Assembly (NCBI GenBank): GCA_951217055.1
Contig: OX578278.1
Span: 34,237,105-34,301,104 of the forward strand
Direction of reading: 5' to 3'
Length of the DNA stretch: 64,000 nucleotides
Origin: Gerris lacustris
Taxonomy: Eukaryota > Arthropoda > Insecta > Hemiptera > Gerridae
Below the pieces are notes generated by a model. That model did no database searches and was not told where the DNA came from. It was given only the letters and a program-made list of their open reading frames with translations. This document shows, one piece after another, positions 12,800 through 27,000 of the stretch; position 1 is the stretch's first letter; every line of letters starts with the position of its first letter. The position numbers and the translations under genes are program-made.

Positions 12800-13060
12800 A
12801 GGCATCGAGCGTCGCACAGCTCGCGGATCGCCACGCTGCCTGATTAATCTTTAATAAGTGTAAGTGGTGACCGCTCTGGTCGCTCGCTCTTTCATACGAG
12901 AGCCACCAACGTTGCCACTAACCCAGTTAGTTTCTTACCTTTAAACAACCCAATTTCTTTTCTTTCTTCTTTCTTGACACACTGTTTAATGGCGCTGCCA
13001 GATCCCGTGTTGGCGGCCACCATGGTGTGAAGGGTGCCTTAAGCAGTAAGATAATATAGA
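12800..13060. promoter_or_regulatory. CpG-rich island around a putative first exon
   Basis: Sequence such as gagcgtcgcacagctcgcgg at 12808-12827 contrasts with the AT-rich surroundings. On the plus strand a donor-like aagt|gtaagt occurs near 12857, so an untranslated + exon (for example a tensin 5' exon) is possible as well as the minus-strand coding exon. Evidence is composition only. Confidence 0.35.
12939..13023 (-). CDS. Putative first coding exon on minus strand, gene unknown
   Basis: Read on the minus strand, ATG at 13023-13021 sits in a strong ACCATGG context. It opens MVAANTGSGSAIKQCVKKEE followed by RKEIGLFK. The exon ends AAAG|GTAAGA (donor from 12938), phase 1. An in-frame TAA lies seven codons upstream, so this is the first ATG. 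The exon lies in a CpG-rich island (about 12800-13050). No downstream exon could be identified below 12930, and I do not recognise the peptide. The plus strand of the same DNA has a shorter frame that I consider its shadow. Confidence 0.42.
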
Positions 13061-16000
13061 AATTCTTATGAAAAGACCTTGTAATGAATAATTTTCTTTG
13101 TCGAAGGTAGCTGATATATTGCGCGCAAAAATAATCAATTTTATATATTCACGAAGTAATAAAAAAAATCTATCTTTATTATTACCATAATCTCCATTGT
13201 ATATAGTACTTACAAGATTGCTTAAAGCTAATATATTCGTTCGAGAACAGTCTAATCTCACTCACAAGCTGAGGTTTGTACTATAATAACAAGCCGGTAA
13301 CTAATTACAAAGATTAATATTATGTTTTACGTTGCTCCTTAGGCGTCTCACTTTATTAATCTACTTACATTATAACCGAAGTATTTTAGTAATAAAGTTT
13401 CAGGAATAATACAACTTGAATAAATAGAAGTGTAGGTGTAGGCGTTTATAACCCTGACAGGGAAATAAATCATTACCTTTATAATAACTTAAGTGCATTT
13501 TTAAGTGCGATGTTATTTGAAACAAAATTGATTTGTTTTAAACTATTAATTTGTATTGGCGTGCTTCTTAAAACGAAGTGACACGTAAAAACAGCTAAAG
13601 AAATACAACTTATATGAACAATCCACTCTTTTCTCTCTCGATAATGTTTTTAATAAGAATCATGTTTAAATTATCTGTAGAAACGTTTCATGGAAAACAT
13701 ATGTGACTGGTCTTGTTATTATGTATATGTTGTTAACCTAAAAATTTTAATTTGAAATTACTTTTATTAAAAAATCGTCTAACGCCGCGCCGCTAGGTCT
13801 AATAAATAACAAAGTAATAAGTAAGCCGACCACTTTATTTGAGCGTCATTGTCATTAGTAACTAGAAACTTGAAACACATTTTTAAACCTTTTTCGACAA
13901 TTCTCGATAAAGTATAGTAAATTCAGACTGGGCATGCGCAGAAACTCGTTGCTCGGATCGTTTTCGCCAACCTGGACCGAGGCTTAAATTAAATGTATTG
14001 TAATAAGAGGCAGTATTTACCATTTTACATCACATAATAACGCTAATAAACGCAAGAATAAAGTCGCGATTAATTTATTTTAACTGCAAATATTTACGCA
14101 GAAAAAACATACATAATAAGTTAGAAACATATAGATTTAAGTTCAAAGGAATGTTATCTAATACTATTTCGGACAGATTATAATTGTAAATACTTAATAC
14201 GATAGATGTGTACAGATATTATTATAAGTGAACGATCGTTTACTTTGGTACTTAATGAACCTTATCCACAACTGAAAAATAATATCATACCTATAATGAT
14301 ATTGTCTTCTCTGTTTGAGTTCCGGTTGACTGCTCCTAACTATTCAAACTCCACTTCCACCTTTTCATTTCTCCATACAAGTCTTTTTTTTAACTCGGTG
14401 TTTACCAGCTTCCATTCGATTGGAGCTTTGGTGTTACGAAACAAACAAAAACCATATCCATCACATTAACCTCTATCGCTTGGCATCACTGATCACATTG
14501 ATGATGTGTTTTGGAACACTCTATCTAATTGGATTTTAAGTGACAAAATGTATGCTTTTATAAAAGAAGTCTTTTTTAAAAGTCATTCTAAAACCAGAAG
14601 CTATTTTACATTTTGGATTTTGTTTTTCGGTGTTACTATTTGTAAAAAGAGGAAGTATTTTATCGTTCCTATTGATGTTAGGTTTTTTTTGTGTTGTTTT
14701 ATTTATCAGCTGTTTTAAAGAGAACCAGTGTTGTCTGAAACAACTTTACTTCTTGTTTGTTGAACGTTTAGTTTCGTATTTCGTATTAGTATTGAAGCAG
14801 TTGGAGGTTGGTGTAAAGGATTTGTTTACATAGTTTCTCAACTCTCTGTTGTTTAATGCTGTAATCCTTTTGATGTAGGTATTTCGTGTAGAAACTTCAG
14901 TTAGGATTGATCAAAGAACCTTTAAATTTTCAATCAAACTAGAATTTATTCATTACTTACAACCGTTTGAAAATTACGTTGTGTTAAAACCAATTAAGTA
15001 CAAATAATATTTTTTTGTGAATCAATTTGAATGAAATTGCAATATTAGTTAAAGTTAGACTTTTATTATTATTGTTATTTTTCCCCCTCTATTATAAGCA
15101 ATGGAGTTATTAACACTGCAATGATGTATTTAATTTATTTTTTTTTAATAAAGAAGTAATTTTGATACTGTGGAACAACTAAAAATAAAAGCGAATTTTA
15201 GATAGTCTCAATATTTTAATATTGTCCTACATACCGTTAATTACGAGTAAATTAAAAGCTTAAAACAATTTAAGGATGTTTGGAGGAAGAGGTTAAGATA
15301 TCTGTTTACATTTTAATCTTATACCCCACTTTTAGTGACAATTGACAATGTTAAGGTAACCATAATTCCGAATGGTATAATAGTGCCTTATATAGGTAAT
15401 TTTTAAACGAGCCGAAGAGAAGAATTTGCTAAATTAATTTTGATTTTTGACCTTAAAAGTACATATTAACCAATGATGTGCTCTTATGTCGCCATATTTG
15501 TTTTCAATATGGCTACCAGGAAACATTGTTCGGGGAAAAAATCCTACGTATTATTAATCTACCTGAAAAGAGCTTTAAAAGTATATTTAATATGCCATAT
15601 AAGCATAAACATTTTTGTACACCCTCATTTCGGCCTTAAATGTTTTCAAATTAAAGTTTTTTAATAATATTTACATATTTTTTTCCTACTCTTCCAGACC
15701 TTTAAAATTAGGTATAACACGTCATTACTAATAACTATGGGTTGCCTTATGAATGATTTTTTTTTTTGTTTAGTTAAATTGAACCAAAAAAGAAACACTT
15801 TCCACGGGATTTTATTTGCTATTCTTAACTTGTTTTTTGAAAATATAGATCAAAAGATAAGTTTTATAGTTTTAGATAAGACGTAAGTTATAAAATCTCA
15901 AACCCAAGGAAGGAAAAACAACAGGAACTTGAGGGAAACAAAAGGAAGAAAATAATAAAGTGGTTGACCCATTTATAGACTTTCTGTTAGCTAAACTGAA

Positions 16001-17690
16001 AGAAAAATATGGATTTTTTTCTATTCAACTTAAAAAAGGACATTAATTATAGAATACGATTTATAACTTAAAGAAAAAGTAAATCTTAGTTTAGTAGTGT
16101 TGCAAATTAGTTGAAAAAGCAACACTGATTGTTTAAATGGAGTAACCTACTACTGTTATATTTTTTTATTTTTTGGGTTCGCTCTGAATTCTGATAATGA
16201 AGACTGATGTGAAAATGTATATATTTTCCCCCCTTCGTTTGTCAAATGTTTCGTGTTCAATCGTGTTTCAACAATCGTGTTCAAATGTTGGTATTTTAAT
16301 TTCTTTTATGAGGAATGCAAATCTAAAATAACATTATATAAAGTAAGAACGACGTTTTACTGTAATTGCCCTAAAAAATTACTTCAATGCCAGATTTACA
16401 GAACAGTTTAGCCGTACTAAGATCGGATCATTATAATTTCATTAAAATAAAAAAATAAATACATATTTAATAGTGTAAAACGAGACTCGGATTTTAGTAG
16501 TCATTTTGTTAAGAAATATTCGCAGGACATATTGACCTGCAACGCTGTTTAATACTGAGGGTTTAGTGTTTAGATAATAAATTAAATTCAGTTTCTTAGA
16601 TGAATACTTCTTAATATGGGTTTGGCAGTTTGGCTTCACTTATTGATGCTTTAAATTCAAAGCAAGTATTATATTTGTGTAGTCCAAATCTACACAAATA
16701 TATATATATATATATTATAATGAGATGAGTAGCGGGCGAGAGCCAAACACATACTGCCGTTCCGGGAGTAGGCGAGCTTGTACCTTGATCCCTATCTAGC
16801 TTATCTTTATATATATTCAATACATAACAAAATTCAACGGAAGTTATTATTTCATTCCCTTGCAATGTACATGTACAAAGTACAAAGTATTTAAATATTG
16901 ATGTTGTTTTTTAAAACAACATCAAAGAAACTAAATCTTTATAATAAGCAGATTTAGGTCTTCAGAAAGCCACCAAATTCAAATCATATCAGATAATTGA
17001 AACCATATTAGGATATTGTTTGGTAAAATTGCTGCTATTTTCCATTTTGAAGTTGATTGGACAAAGCTTTTGCTTCATATTTCATACAATATCTTTTCAA
17101 TTTGTCCCTTCGATTAATATGTTTGATTTGGTGTGAATTCGTCTTTGGCGAGTAAACCTGTTAGTCAGCCATTTAATATCTTTAATAAACTCTTGAAACC
17201 TTTGTGTCATATCGATTCGAATTGAGATTATGAATAAGTCTACTGAGATATCATAATAAAACTCTTGCTTAATTTTTTTTTTTTTTTTTTTAAATTATTG
17301 TCCATTGAGTGGCGTTTTCGGAAATAATATCATGTAATATAGCATTAACTTATTATTTAGTATTCTAAAATCTACAAATATTTTGTAAATAAAGTAGCAT
17401 TTAAATTAGCTGATGATGTAGATCACAATATCTACTACTTGTTATTAATAAATATAAACCGTTTCATTATAGGCTAATCTATCGTGTCTGGTGAGGTTTG
17501 AGGTAATTAGAGGTAGTTAAAACCCCTTCCTTAAATTAAGCTTGATTAGAGACATCAGATTTGCCCTGTAATGAAAGTAAATAATAACAATTTTAAAGAT
17601 ATAAAACTGAAGATACCACATTCGTTTATTGTTTCTATCGTTTTATTTATTGAATTTATGTTAAATTTTGTTTATTTGGTCTTGTTTCAG
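13060..17690. other. Intergenic or 5' intron of tensin, no confident exon
   Basis: The tensin exon at 17691 requires an upstream exon ending in phase 2. I could not find it here. A GC-richer insert at 16724-16802 (agtagcgggcgagagcc...) is probably a repeat fragment next to an (AT)n run at 16699-16718. Other frames are AT-rich noise. Confidence 0.4.
13925..13985. promoter_or_regulatory. NRF1-like site in a small GC-rich patch
   Basis: GGGCATGCGCAG at 13930-13941 matches the NRF1 half-palindrome GCATGCGCA. It is followed by CpG-containing sequence. It lies about 0.9 kb upstream of the minus-strand exon at 13023 and 3.8 kb upstream of the tensin exon at 17691, so it could serve either. Motif match only. 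Confidence 0.3.
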
Positions 17691-18066
17691 GAACATTGTA
17701 AGCGGTAGTGCAATGAGAGGAGAAGGGTCGTGGCTTCAAAGGCAGCAAGCAAAGTTAAGAGAGCGTAGAGAAGCTAATGTAAGATGGGACAGAGCAGGAT
17801 TGCTATGGGAATTAAAATCATCACCAAGTAGGAGACCTGATGGATACGCATCCGATACGACACACCTTGACGATGACGACCTCACAGATTTCGGTCGACC
17901 AATGTTAGCTAACTCATCGGCTACCAGACCTGGGTCGGCACCTGTATCTCCACTACTACCACACAGATCTTCATCTAGACAAGCTAATAGACATACTAAG
18001 GAACGAGCCTTTGTACATCTAAGACGCTCCAGAGAATCTACTGAGAAAGAGAGATACAACGACTTG
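17691..18066 (+). CDS. by: Tensin exon 1 in window, basic N-terminal linker
   Basis: The acceptor is cttgtttcag at 17681-17690. The first base completes a codon begun upstream, and the reading then runs [20 protein letters not shown]. The donor lies after GACTTG (gtcagt at 18067), phase 0, matching the next exon. The segment has a charged [11 protein letters not shown] stretch, an acidic [10 protein letters not shown] run and Ser/Pro/Arg-rich text, typical of the disordered region ahead of tensin SH2 domains. The ATG at 17713 is the first methionine and could be the start if the upstream exons are untranslated. A 107-codon frame on the opposite strand is a shadow. The exon is GC-richer than the flanking introns. 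Confidence 0.88.
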
Positions 18067-21000
18067 GTCAGTATATATAATTAAATTCTCAATATTTCAT
18101 TTCAATTATTCTACCAAATAAATATTTAAAAAATAACCCCTTTTTAAAAAAATTAATTAATAATATAATTTATTATTAATCTCTAAATTTCTTAAAATTA
18201 GTTTTATAAAATTCATCAAATCATTTAACCTTTCTTAAGAAACATGTTTTTAACAAAATAAGTGCAAAATCAGGCAATATTTATTTAAAAATATAATATT
18301 TTTCATTTAACCAATAAATTTCATCTCACTCATCTACAGGGAATAAACTCAAAGACACAAAAACTAATGATACAGTTTTTTACTTTGTTTTACAATGAAA
18401 AAATCTTAAAAATTTTTACACAATCTTAATAGAAACAAATAATTTTTTCACTTTATAACTTGCTGTCAATAGTCAAATTACTTTTACCAAATTTACACAA
18501 TTTTGGTGTCCAACAAATATTTTAATTATCATTAAAAACTTTTTTTTTTTTAATTTATCAATTTGTTAATAATAAACAACATTCATGCGGTCATCAGTAA
18601 CCTGATATAATTTAATTAAACTTTACATCTGATAATTTGACAGTCAGTTAAAATTGAGATAATCTATCATTTATTTTTAACAGTTTCTTAATTACTTTTT
18701 ACAAAAAGTCAAATTCTGTGTGTTTATTAAAAAAATAAATTCTTAGATTACTTGTTTTTTTTCATCATACAATAAATTCTTAATTTTCAAGTATATTATA
18801 TTATTATTTTTATTTTTCAATTAATATTTTCTATTTCTATTTCTATATTATATTTCATTTATATGTTTTTTCTAAATCCTTTCTCTATACTTTCTATGCT
18901 TTTTCTAGTCTTGATTACTTCATATGGCCAAAGCTGTAATTTATTTTTTAATATATGATTAGCTGGTCATAAACATTATAAGTATTTCTATGACATTACA
19001 CAGTTACGAATAGAATCTGTTAGAGTCGAGGACAATCTTTTACATTCTACTCAATAAAACATCTCCATCTCAAAATATATTTGCTAGTATTAGGAGACAG
19101 TGTGTTTTTTTGCCAGGGATTTTTACACCTGAAGACATAGGTGGGTCCATTGCACAACAAAATTTGAAAAGGGTTTGGACAACAAAATTCTTCACACAAG
19201 TGTAAATTGTTGACCATTTAACCAAGTCATATTTCTCTGGTATTAATTATAACAAGGTGACATAATATAACGGCTGAGCAAATCATAAAATAAGAAACTG
19301 AAAACTTAAGTACAAAACAAACCACTATAGGTAACTGAATAATGAAATATAACCAAATTTGATCAATTTTTCTTAGCATTTAAATCCCCCAATATCACAA
19401 AAAAATAAATTATAACTAGAAAAGATGCAATATATTTATAAAATAATAATAATAATACATAACATTAAAATCCACTCATTATTTTCAATCAGTTAGAGTG
19501 GTTGATTACATTATCAATTCTTTTAGAGTTCTACATGAAGCGAGACAATGTATAAATGTATTTATTAAATAATAAATAGACTACTTTTAGGTTTCTGACC
19601 AGCCCTTTTTTTTTTATTAAATTGTTTATTTTACTTCAATTAACCACATTCAAAATTTTTGCAGCTTAAAATTAAAATCAATTTAATTTTCTTAAAAAAA
19701 CTAATTTTACCCTATGAAGCTCTTTTTTTATTTTTACTTCTCTCTGAATTTTATTATTATTCTTAAATCTTTTACCCTCTTTTTTTAATCGTATTAACAT
19801 TTATATTTTTATACAAAATGTTTCTTTATTATTTTTGCCGTATCATTTTTCTTTATTGTTTTATACTTTTGATTCTATTTATACATTTAAAGCTATTGTT
19901 TTGTTAAATCATTTCCTACCACTCTCTAAATCTCCTATCATCTTTAAATGATAAAATTCTATAAAATTATTATTTTCTATTATTCTATAAAATTATTATT
20001 TTCTATTATTAATAAGGTACTATAATTTAATGTGTAATTCCTTCAGGTGTAATTAAAACTATTTTATAATATAAAATATATATTTTCATTATTATTTTGT
20101 TATTAAGATTATTATTTATAATTTTTTAAATTATTAATTTTTATTTATTGAAATACCTTTATTAATAATAAAAATTATTGTTACTGTTATTTTTTTCTCC
20201 CTATTTACATTTTTTTCTATCATTATTTACTGTCATATATATATTTATATAATCATAAATATTAATTTATTCGATATTGATAAAGATTGCACTCACTCTG
20301 TTTTCATACAAATGAATGTATTGATGTACCTGATACGTTGTCACAATGCATGACACCTGCGTGCTTTGATGTCACTTTGTTATTATATATCACCGCTTGG
20401 AAGCTATAATTTATTATTATTATTTCCTAACAATATTATAATCATCAAAAACTATGATAATGCATTGGAATGAATCTTTAATGCCTCCCCCCCCCCCCCC
20501 TTCTTTCTGTTTGTTTATGCTATGTTCTTCACTGTATGGTTTTCCTTTTAATTAATATTTACTTTTCTCTGTTTCCATTTTTTGTGTCAAAAATTATTAT
20601 TTTTTATTTATTTAAAAATCTATTTGTTAATATTTATAACAAAAGATATAATTTGTAAAAGCATAATTGTGTTACATTAGGTCCTGTATTAATAAACAAA
20701 TTTTATGTTAAATTATTTTACAAACTAATGTACGGACAGAAAAAGGTTGATACGATTTTTATTTTTATAATTAAATACAATAATAATAGTTGTTACAAAA
20801 TCAAAATGCTTTTTAATAAAAAGAATCCCATTATCATAATATAATATGTGTATTTAAAAATCAATTTATTAATATTTATAACAAAATATATAATTTGTTA
20901 AAGCCCTAAATGTTTACATTAGGTCCTGTATTATAAACAAATTTCCATATTATCATTATTAGTATTTGATATATATAGTAAATTTCAGTTTAAATAAACC

Positions 21001-24000
21001 TCTAAGATTGACTGTCAATAGAACCCAATTAAAATCCACAATTACAAAATAAAACCTCTAGGATAGTAGAAATAATAGAATCCAATATAAAGAATTTCAT
21101 TATTCTAATAATAATTAATTTGATAAAAATAATTACAACAAAACACACATCTTGGATTGACCTAACAACGTAAACCCCAATATAATTTCATTACAAGCAC
21201 TACATTTTTATAAATATTTTAACCCTAATATTTACATAGGCTGGATTAAAACATCATGGGCTTTTAGATCTGTTAGCAGTTATAGAAGTTTCAGTATTTA
21301 TGGAAAATAAAATTATTTGGAGAGCTTGGTCTTCCTTTAGGGTTTATACAACTATTTTAATGGATGATGCAGGGCTAGTGTGTCCATTCCATCAGGTGTA
21401 TAGGTTAAGATAAAGACAAAGACAATGTTATTTGAAAGTATACAAATGTAGCATGTTGATATTTGCATTATTCAAAACTAGTAATGTTAAAATTGTTAGG
21501 GGCACGTCTTATTTCCTTCCTTGTAAATGTTTGCCTGTTTTTCATCATCTGCTTTAATCATGATTTTTGCATCTTCCGTTTTTTCCTTTCCTTTTATCTG
21601 ATGAACCAAATTTTGGTTCTTAAGACATAGAATCCATAATAGATTGTTTTATTAAATATGGTGGAAAGAAAGTGCTTTTCAGTATTGTTTTAAATACTAC
21701 TTGTTTTGTCATGTGAATTTTTGAAAGTTTTTTTTGTTTGAAGACAAAGTTAGATATTGCTTGAAATGTTGTTTAGTTGAAGAATTTTCTTTTAATTTAA
21801 TCTTTTATCTGTCAATGATACTCTTTGTTTCAACTACACTTCAGTTTAAGAATAAAGAAAGACACCTGTCTCTCCATTAAAAGTAACAATTATACAAAGC
21901 TGACTTTTAACAAATAATGTTTATTTCTCATCTGTACTGGAAATAACCCCTACTGGTTGAAAGCTTGCTTTGCTCATAAAATTATTTTTTTTAGTGATGT
22001 AAAATTGTCTTTCTTTATTCTTAATCAAGTGACTCCTCTACTCATCTTTAAAAAAATATGTTTCTTTAAGCAGAAACTTCTCCAAAAAGAGAATAAAGCA
22101 AGTATCTAAGGGGAAATTAGGTGAACTAGTAATAATTTTAATAAAGCATATCCATTCTTTGTGAATATTACAAAAGTACAGTAAAACCTTGATTATTCCG
22201 TCTCTCGATTCATTGCCTTTCTCGCAAAACTGTCAGGCCACAATTACTGCGAGCACCCCACTTTTTTGACTTTGTGTGCTTCCCCTCTACCCCCAATACA
22301 CCCAGCATGTGAAGGAAGGCACACCTGTCAATTATTGCTTTCAAAAAAGTTCCTGGATGTTAACTCTTCGTTTTTGAGCCCCTTGTCAAAAATAAAAATT
22401 ACTTGTCACTTTTTGCCCTGAAATTTTCCCCCTTTTGCTTAAGCGCCTTTTCAATTATTTGTCAAGCCTCCGGTCCCATGACTGACTGTTAACGGAGTTG
22501 CAATCAAAAGACTATTACTAAAAGTTTGTAAGTTACGCATCAAAGAAAAGCTTACTATTTACACTAGCTGGATTTGGTTATTTCTCTTGGTATTGGTTAT
22601 TTGCTACTATCATCAGTAAGTGTACATAATTATTCTTCACCTATCAGCAGATTTTGGCTAGTAAAACATATTACTTGACAGAACTCAAATTGCTTCAAAG
22701 GGATATGGTTTGTTTTATATAATATGCATATTTCAAACAACTGTGTACGCTCAGAAGCCACCAAGGAATTGAGAAATCCACAGTCCAGATAACTCCAAAA
22801 GTCTTCTGTGGTTGTAGAAGTTTATTTTTGTTTATAGACTCTGAATTCATTATTAGATAGAGTTTTATGTTTTTCTATCGATAATAGATGTAGTAACTAT
22901 TAAATCCAGTGAGGTTTTTTTTTTACATATTTACTTAAGAATATGAAAATAGGTACAATTTTTTAATTTAAATAAGTTTTTTTATGTTTTAATATAATAT
23001 TAATATTTCATATTTTTGGTTGGTAACTGTTAGTGGTTTCTTATTTGTTTTGTAATTCCTATTATATATTTATTATAAAAAGGAGGTTTATAACCATAGT
23101 CAACTATTATGTTTTGTATATACTTTTGAGGGGCCAATATTTCTTTTCAAGTTATTGATTCCAATGCATTATTATTGTTGTGTAATTTTTGGTTGTTTAA
23201 ATCACCTGAGTTGAGTGTTGGCTAACCAAGTTGAGTGTTATTGTTGTTTGTTTTTTTTGTAAAGGAGTCGGGTTTGTTTTGTTTATTTGATTTAAAAACT
23301 AATTGCCTTGTTTGGACTAACCACTTGGGTTTGCCGTCAAATCGTTCAGAGCCCGGACGGAGTGGATGCATCAACTGATTCAGGCCTCATCTCTCTCGCT
23401 GGATCATCGGGCGTGACAGCCCAGGCTGACACACTAAGCTGCTTGATGGAGAGTCTCTCCGCCGGCCATGATCTTACCGCTACAAGCCAGCATTCTGCCA
23501 GCAACTCTAGCGATGACAACAATACAGCGGACACCTGGCCTCATGGCCAACTTGAACACCAGGTCGACTTATACAATACACACAAATATTACCCTTAGAA
23601 TATATAATCATATTTTTAGGTACATTTGAAAAATAAATACCATATAAGTATAAAACTTCAGTTTGAGATCACATTATTACCAGGTAGGGGAGAATTATTT
23701 TTCACAACTTAATTCTTCCACATTTTTAAATCAGTCCTAAAAAATTAAAAAAACAAGCTTTCATAATTAGATCAAAGAAATGGACTTATTACTGAAACCA
23801 TTCACACTCAATAATATTATACACTTAATAGTCTGACCAACCATTTAACCATTTGGTTGGATATTTCAACTCTATTATGTACAATCTACAAAATAAGATA
23901 ATTGATATTGAATTGAGACTTAAGTACATATTTGCCACGTAGCTTGTTTCAATAATTACATTTAAAATCCGAGTAAAAAATTAATTTCCTTAGAAGCGAA

Positions 24001-27000
24001 ACATGTTTTATAATTTGAACGTAGTGGACGTGTAAAGACACGTCATGTACTTAAAAACAAACGTAAAACCAAAACAAACAGACAGACTATTGCAGGAAAT
24101 TATAAGGTTTTGCCAAGGAACCCTAAAAAGACTAAATAACAAATAGTCAGAAACAAGTTGATTGAATATGGAAGCTGAATCACTAAAAGCTTGCACAGTC
24201 CTTGACCATTCCCAGGGGTTGATAACCCACTATTCATCGAAGCCCATCTTTAATGGTCAGTGTGTTACCAAATCGCTTAATAGTCAAGAGGTGTTGGCAA
24301 GTAAGTGTAAGTAAGTTGGTTGATTGTTATAAGTAAATTACTTATTACTAAATTTACATATTTAAATCTAGTCTACCTTTTTATCGTGCTTTTTGTGCAA
24401 GGAATCCTTGTTTGCTAGTCTTAAGACTCCAAGTCAACTATTGATAATAAAATATTAATATTTTACATTGATATTCTGTAGGACTATGCCAATAGATTAC
24501 TAAAATGTTAAAACCTTGTCCTAAATAAATTTTCTACAATCAAATAAGTCCAGCAAATAGCTGAACTGAGGAGTTTGTTGAATTTCTTCTAAATTTTAAT
24601 ATAAAAGTAGCCTAATGACCCTATAGTCCCATTAAAATATCAGTGGTATTACATAGTAGATTCACCTAAATTTTAGTATATTGATACAAAAACTTTTTTT
24701 TTTTGTTAAACAATTCTTATTGGGTGTGGTAGTATTGATTGCCAATTTAATGAATTAAATTAAATAAATCTTCAGCACTTTTTTACCCCTTTGTGAACCA
24801 ACACTTAGAGCTTTTGTGCCTATAAATATCAATAATATCACATAAATTGTAGTTCATTCTACCCTCTAAACTTGTATAAAACTAATATCACATACTTTAA
24901 ACTTGTAAAACAATGTTATCATTATAGTTTTAATTAATAATTTGTCTTTATAGTTTTACTACAAACTGTTTAAAATTACTCTTTGAATTTGATTTAGTAA
25001 GTTCCTCAAAGTATCGGTTTAATTGAGAGCAGACTTTTTTGTATTACTTAATATCATATAAATATTCATATTTAAATTTGAATGTTTAGCCATGAGTAAT
25101 AGTGATTAGTTGGAGTTGTTAATAGTATGAAATAGGATTTATAGTTATCCTGAAAATGTTAGGAGCAAATATGTTTGTGATGGCCTATAAACTTTGGTAT
25201 TACTTGTACAAAATGTAGGTAGTAGATTGTTGGACAATTTAGAAGAGAGGAACCAATGGCGATTACACTAATATAATTAGAAAGTATACATTTTTGTCTG
25301 GCAATTTATAATAAAATTGCCAAAGGGGAGCTCATCTAGGCTTTTTACTAGTTCTATAGAGATCGCTGTGTTTACTCTATTGTGCTCTAAATGGAGCATT
25401 GTGACCAGTGGCATTGGAACTATAAGGGAAGTCTTCTTTACTTTATTTTATTGAATCTAGTAGGGTAGTTCAAACACCCTATTGCCTCCGTTTTTATTTT
25501 GATTCAATTGCTTTATGGTTGTCATTGACTTGATCTGTTTGACATAATATAGTCATACCTCTTGTGTGAGTAACTATTAAGATTATTTAACATTTAGAGC
25601 ATAATTGTCAGTTTGAAGTTGTTTATTTTTATTATATTATTAATATTATTATAGCAGTTAAATCAGAAGGGGGGAGGGGCACTGGGCTCGTACCTCCATC
25701 CTTTTGCCACTGATTCTGACCAAATTCCAGGAATATGCTGTTTAATTTCCTGTAGCTGGATGAATTTTTATCTAGATGCATTCTTAATGTAATGGACGAG
25801 ATTATTCTTTCTTTAAGACATAGTTTTTATTGAAAAATGTATAACCAATTTTAGTTCATTTAAAGCAGTAATACCAACAGTAATGCAACGAGTGCACTCT
25901 AGTTGCATCTATTCAATGCTAAAGGGTAACCATAACATTAGAGCATTTAAAATCTCTTTCAATCAAAAGGGGCATTAGGCATGGACAATATTACTTAATA
26001 TGTTTGTATATGAATATGTTATTTTTATTATGAGTATACTTATAAAAGAATGTGATTTACTTATATTGGAAATTTACAGGTGTCTGGATCAAAATCAATG
26101 CATAATATTTGATCTGTAAGTTTTTTAAAACCAAAAAAAGCAAAAAAAAAAGATTGGCAGAAACAAAATCTCTATGCGATTTTTCTTTATTTTATTTTAT
26201 AAGAAAGAGATAGTAGATATATATTATGATTTTTTTTTTCTTATATTATTTACTTATGTATTATTTATTGTGAGTTTTATGTCCTTTCCCTATTACTATA
26301 TCACATATTTTGCAGCAACTCGCTGTGCTGGACAATTTTTTTTTGTTTTGCATGCAATTGCTTTTTTCTGATTGGCTGATAGTAAACCATTTTTATCATT
26401 CATGGCACACTGAAAAAGCAGGTCTATCAATTATAAATTTATATATTCTTTAATATATTTTAAAAAAGCATGTTATATTGCTATTTTTTTGTTTTTTTTG
26501 CGTTTGTTTGTTTATTTTTTTGTTTTTTTTATTGCTGTGAATGATCATATTATATATTTTTATTGTTCACTTATTACTACATAAGGAATCAGCATTTGGT
26601 AATAAAATGTATGTTCTTGGTTATAAGCACTCAAAAAAAGAATCCTTGGGCATAAATAGAGTATAATGTAATTTCTTAACAATTTTGTAGTCGTAAAATA
26701 TTTGCATACATCATTAATAACACGGATAGATATCATATAACTTCATTATTTAATTAAATTAATTTATTGCTCTATTTATTTTTTTTATTAATTTATATAT
26801 TAATGGTAGATGGTACAATTTGGTGGAAGGCTGTAACCCTAAAGTATTCCACTCTGGTTCAAATATTCAATGGTTTTTATATTCCTTTCAAAACTGAGAT
26901 TCAGTGTGATATAGAGTAAACTGTAGCAAAAAAAAAAAAATTAAACTAGGCACTTTCTTGTATTACAGTTATGTTTGAAGATTAATCAAACCGCAAGAAA

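Larger units (their letters stand above)
18067..23349 (+). other. Tensin intron 1 in window
   Basis: This 5.3-kb intron contains a SINE-like body (19090-19245), a direct duplication (20611-20945), a poly-C run (20487-20500), a repeat-like patch (21290-21415) and a pogo-like end (22179). The rest is very AT-rich. Confidence 0.75.

Noticed and set aside
12989..13030. Plus-strand start MALPDPVLAATM with phase-2 donor that would fit the tensin exon at 17691
   Set aside because: Donor GGT|GTGAAG is poor, and the same DNA read on the minus strand gives a longer exon with better start context and a consensus donor. Kept only as a remote possibility.
17736..18059. 107-codon minus-strand frame
   Set aside because: Antisense shadow of the tensin exon at 17691-18066, whose phase and family are secure.
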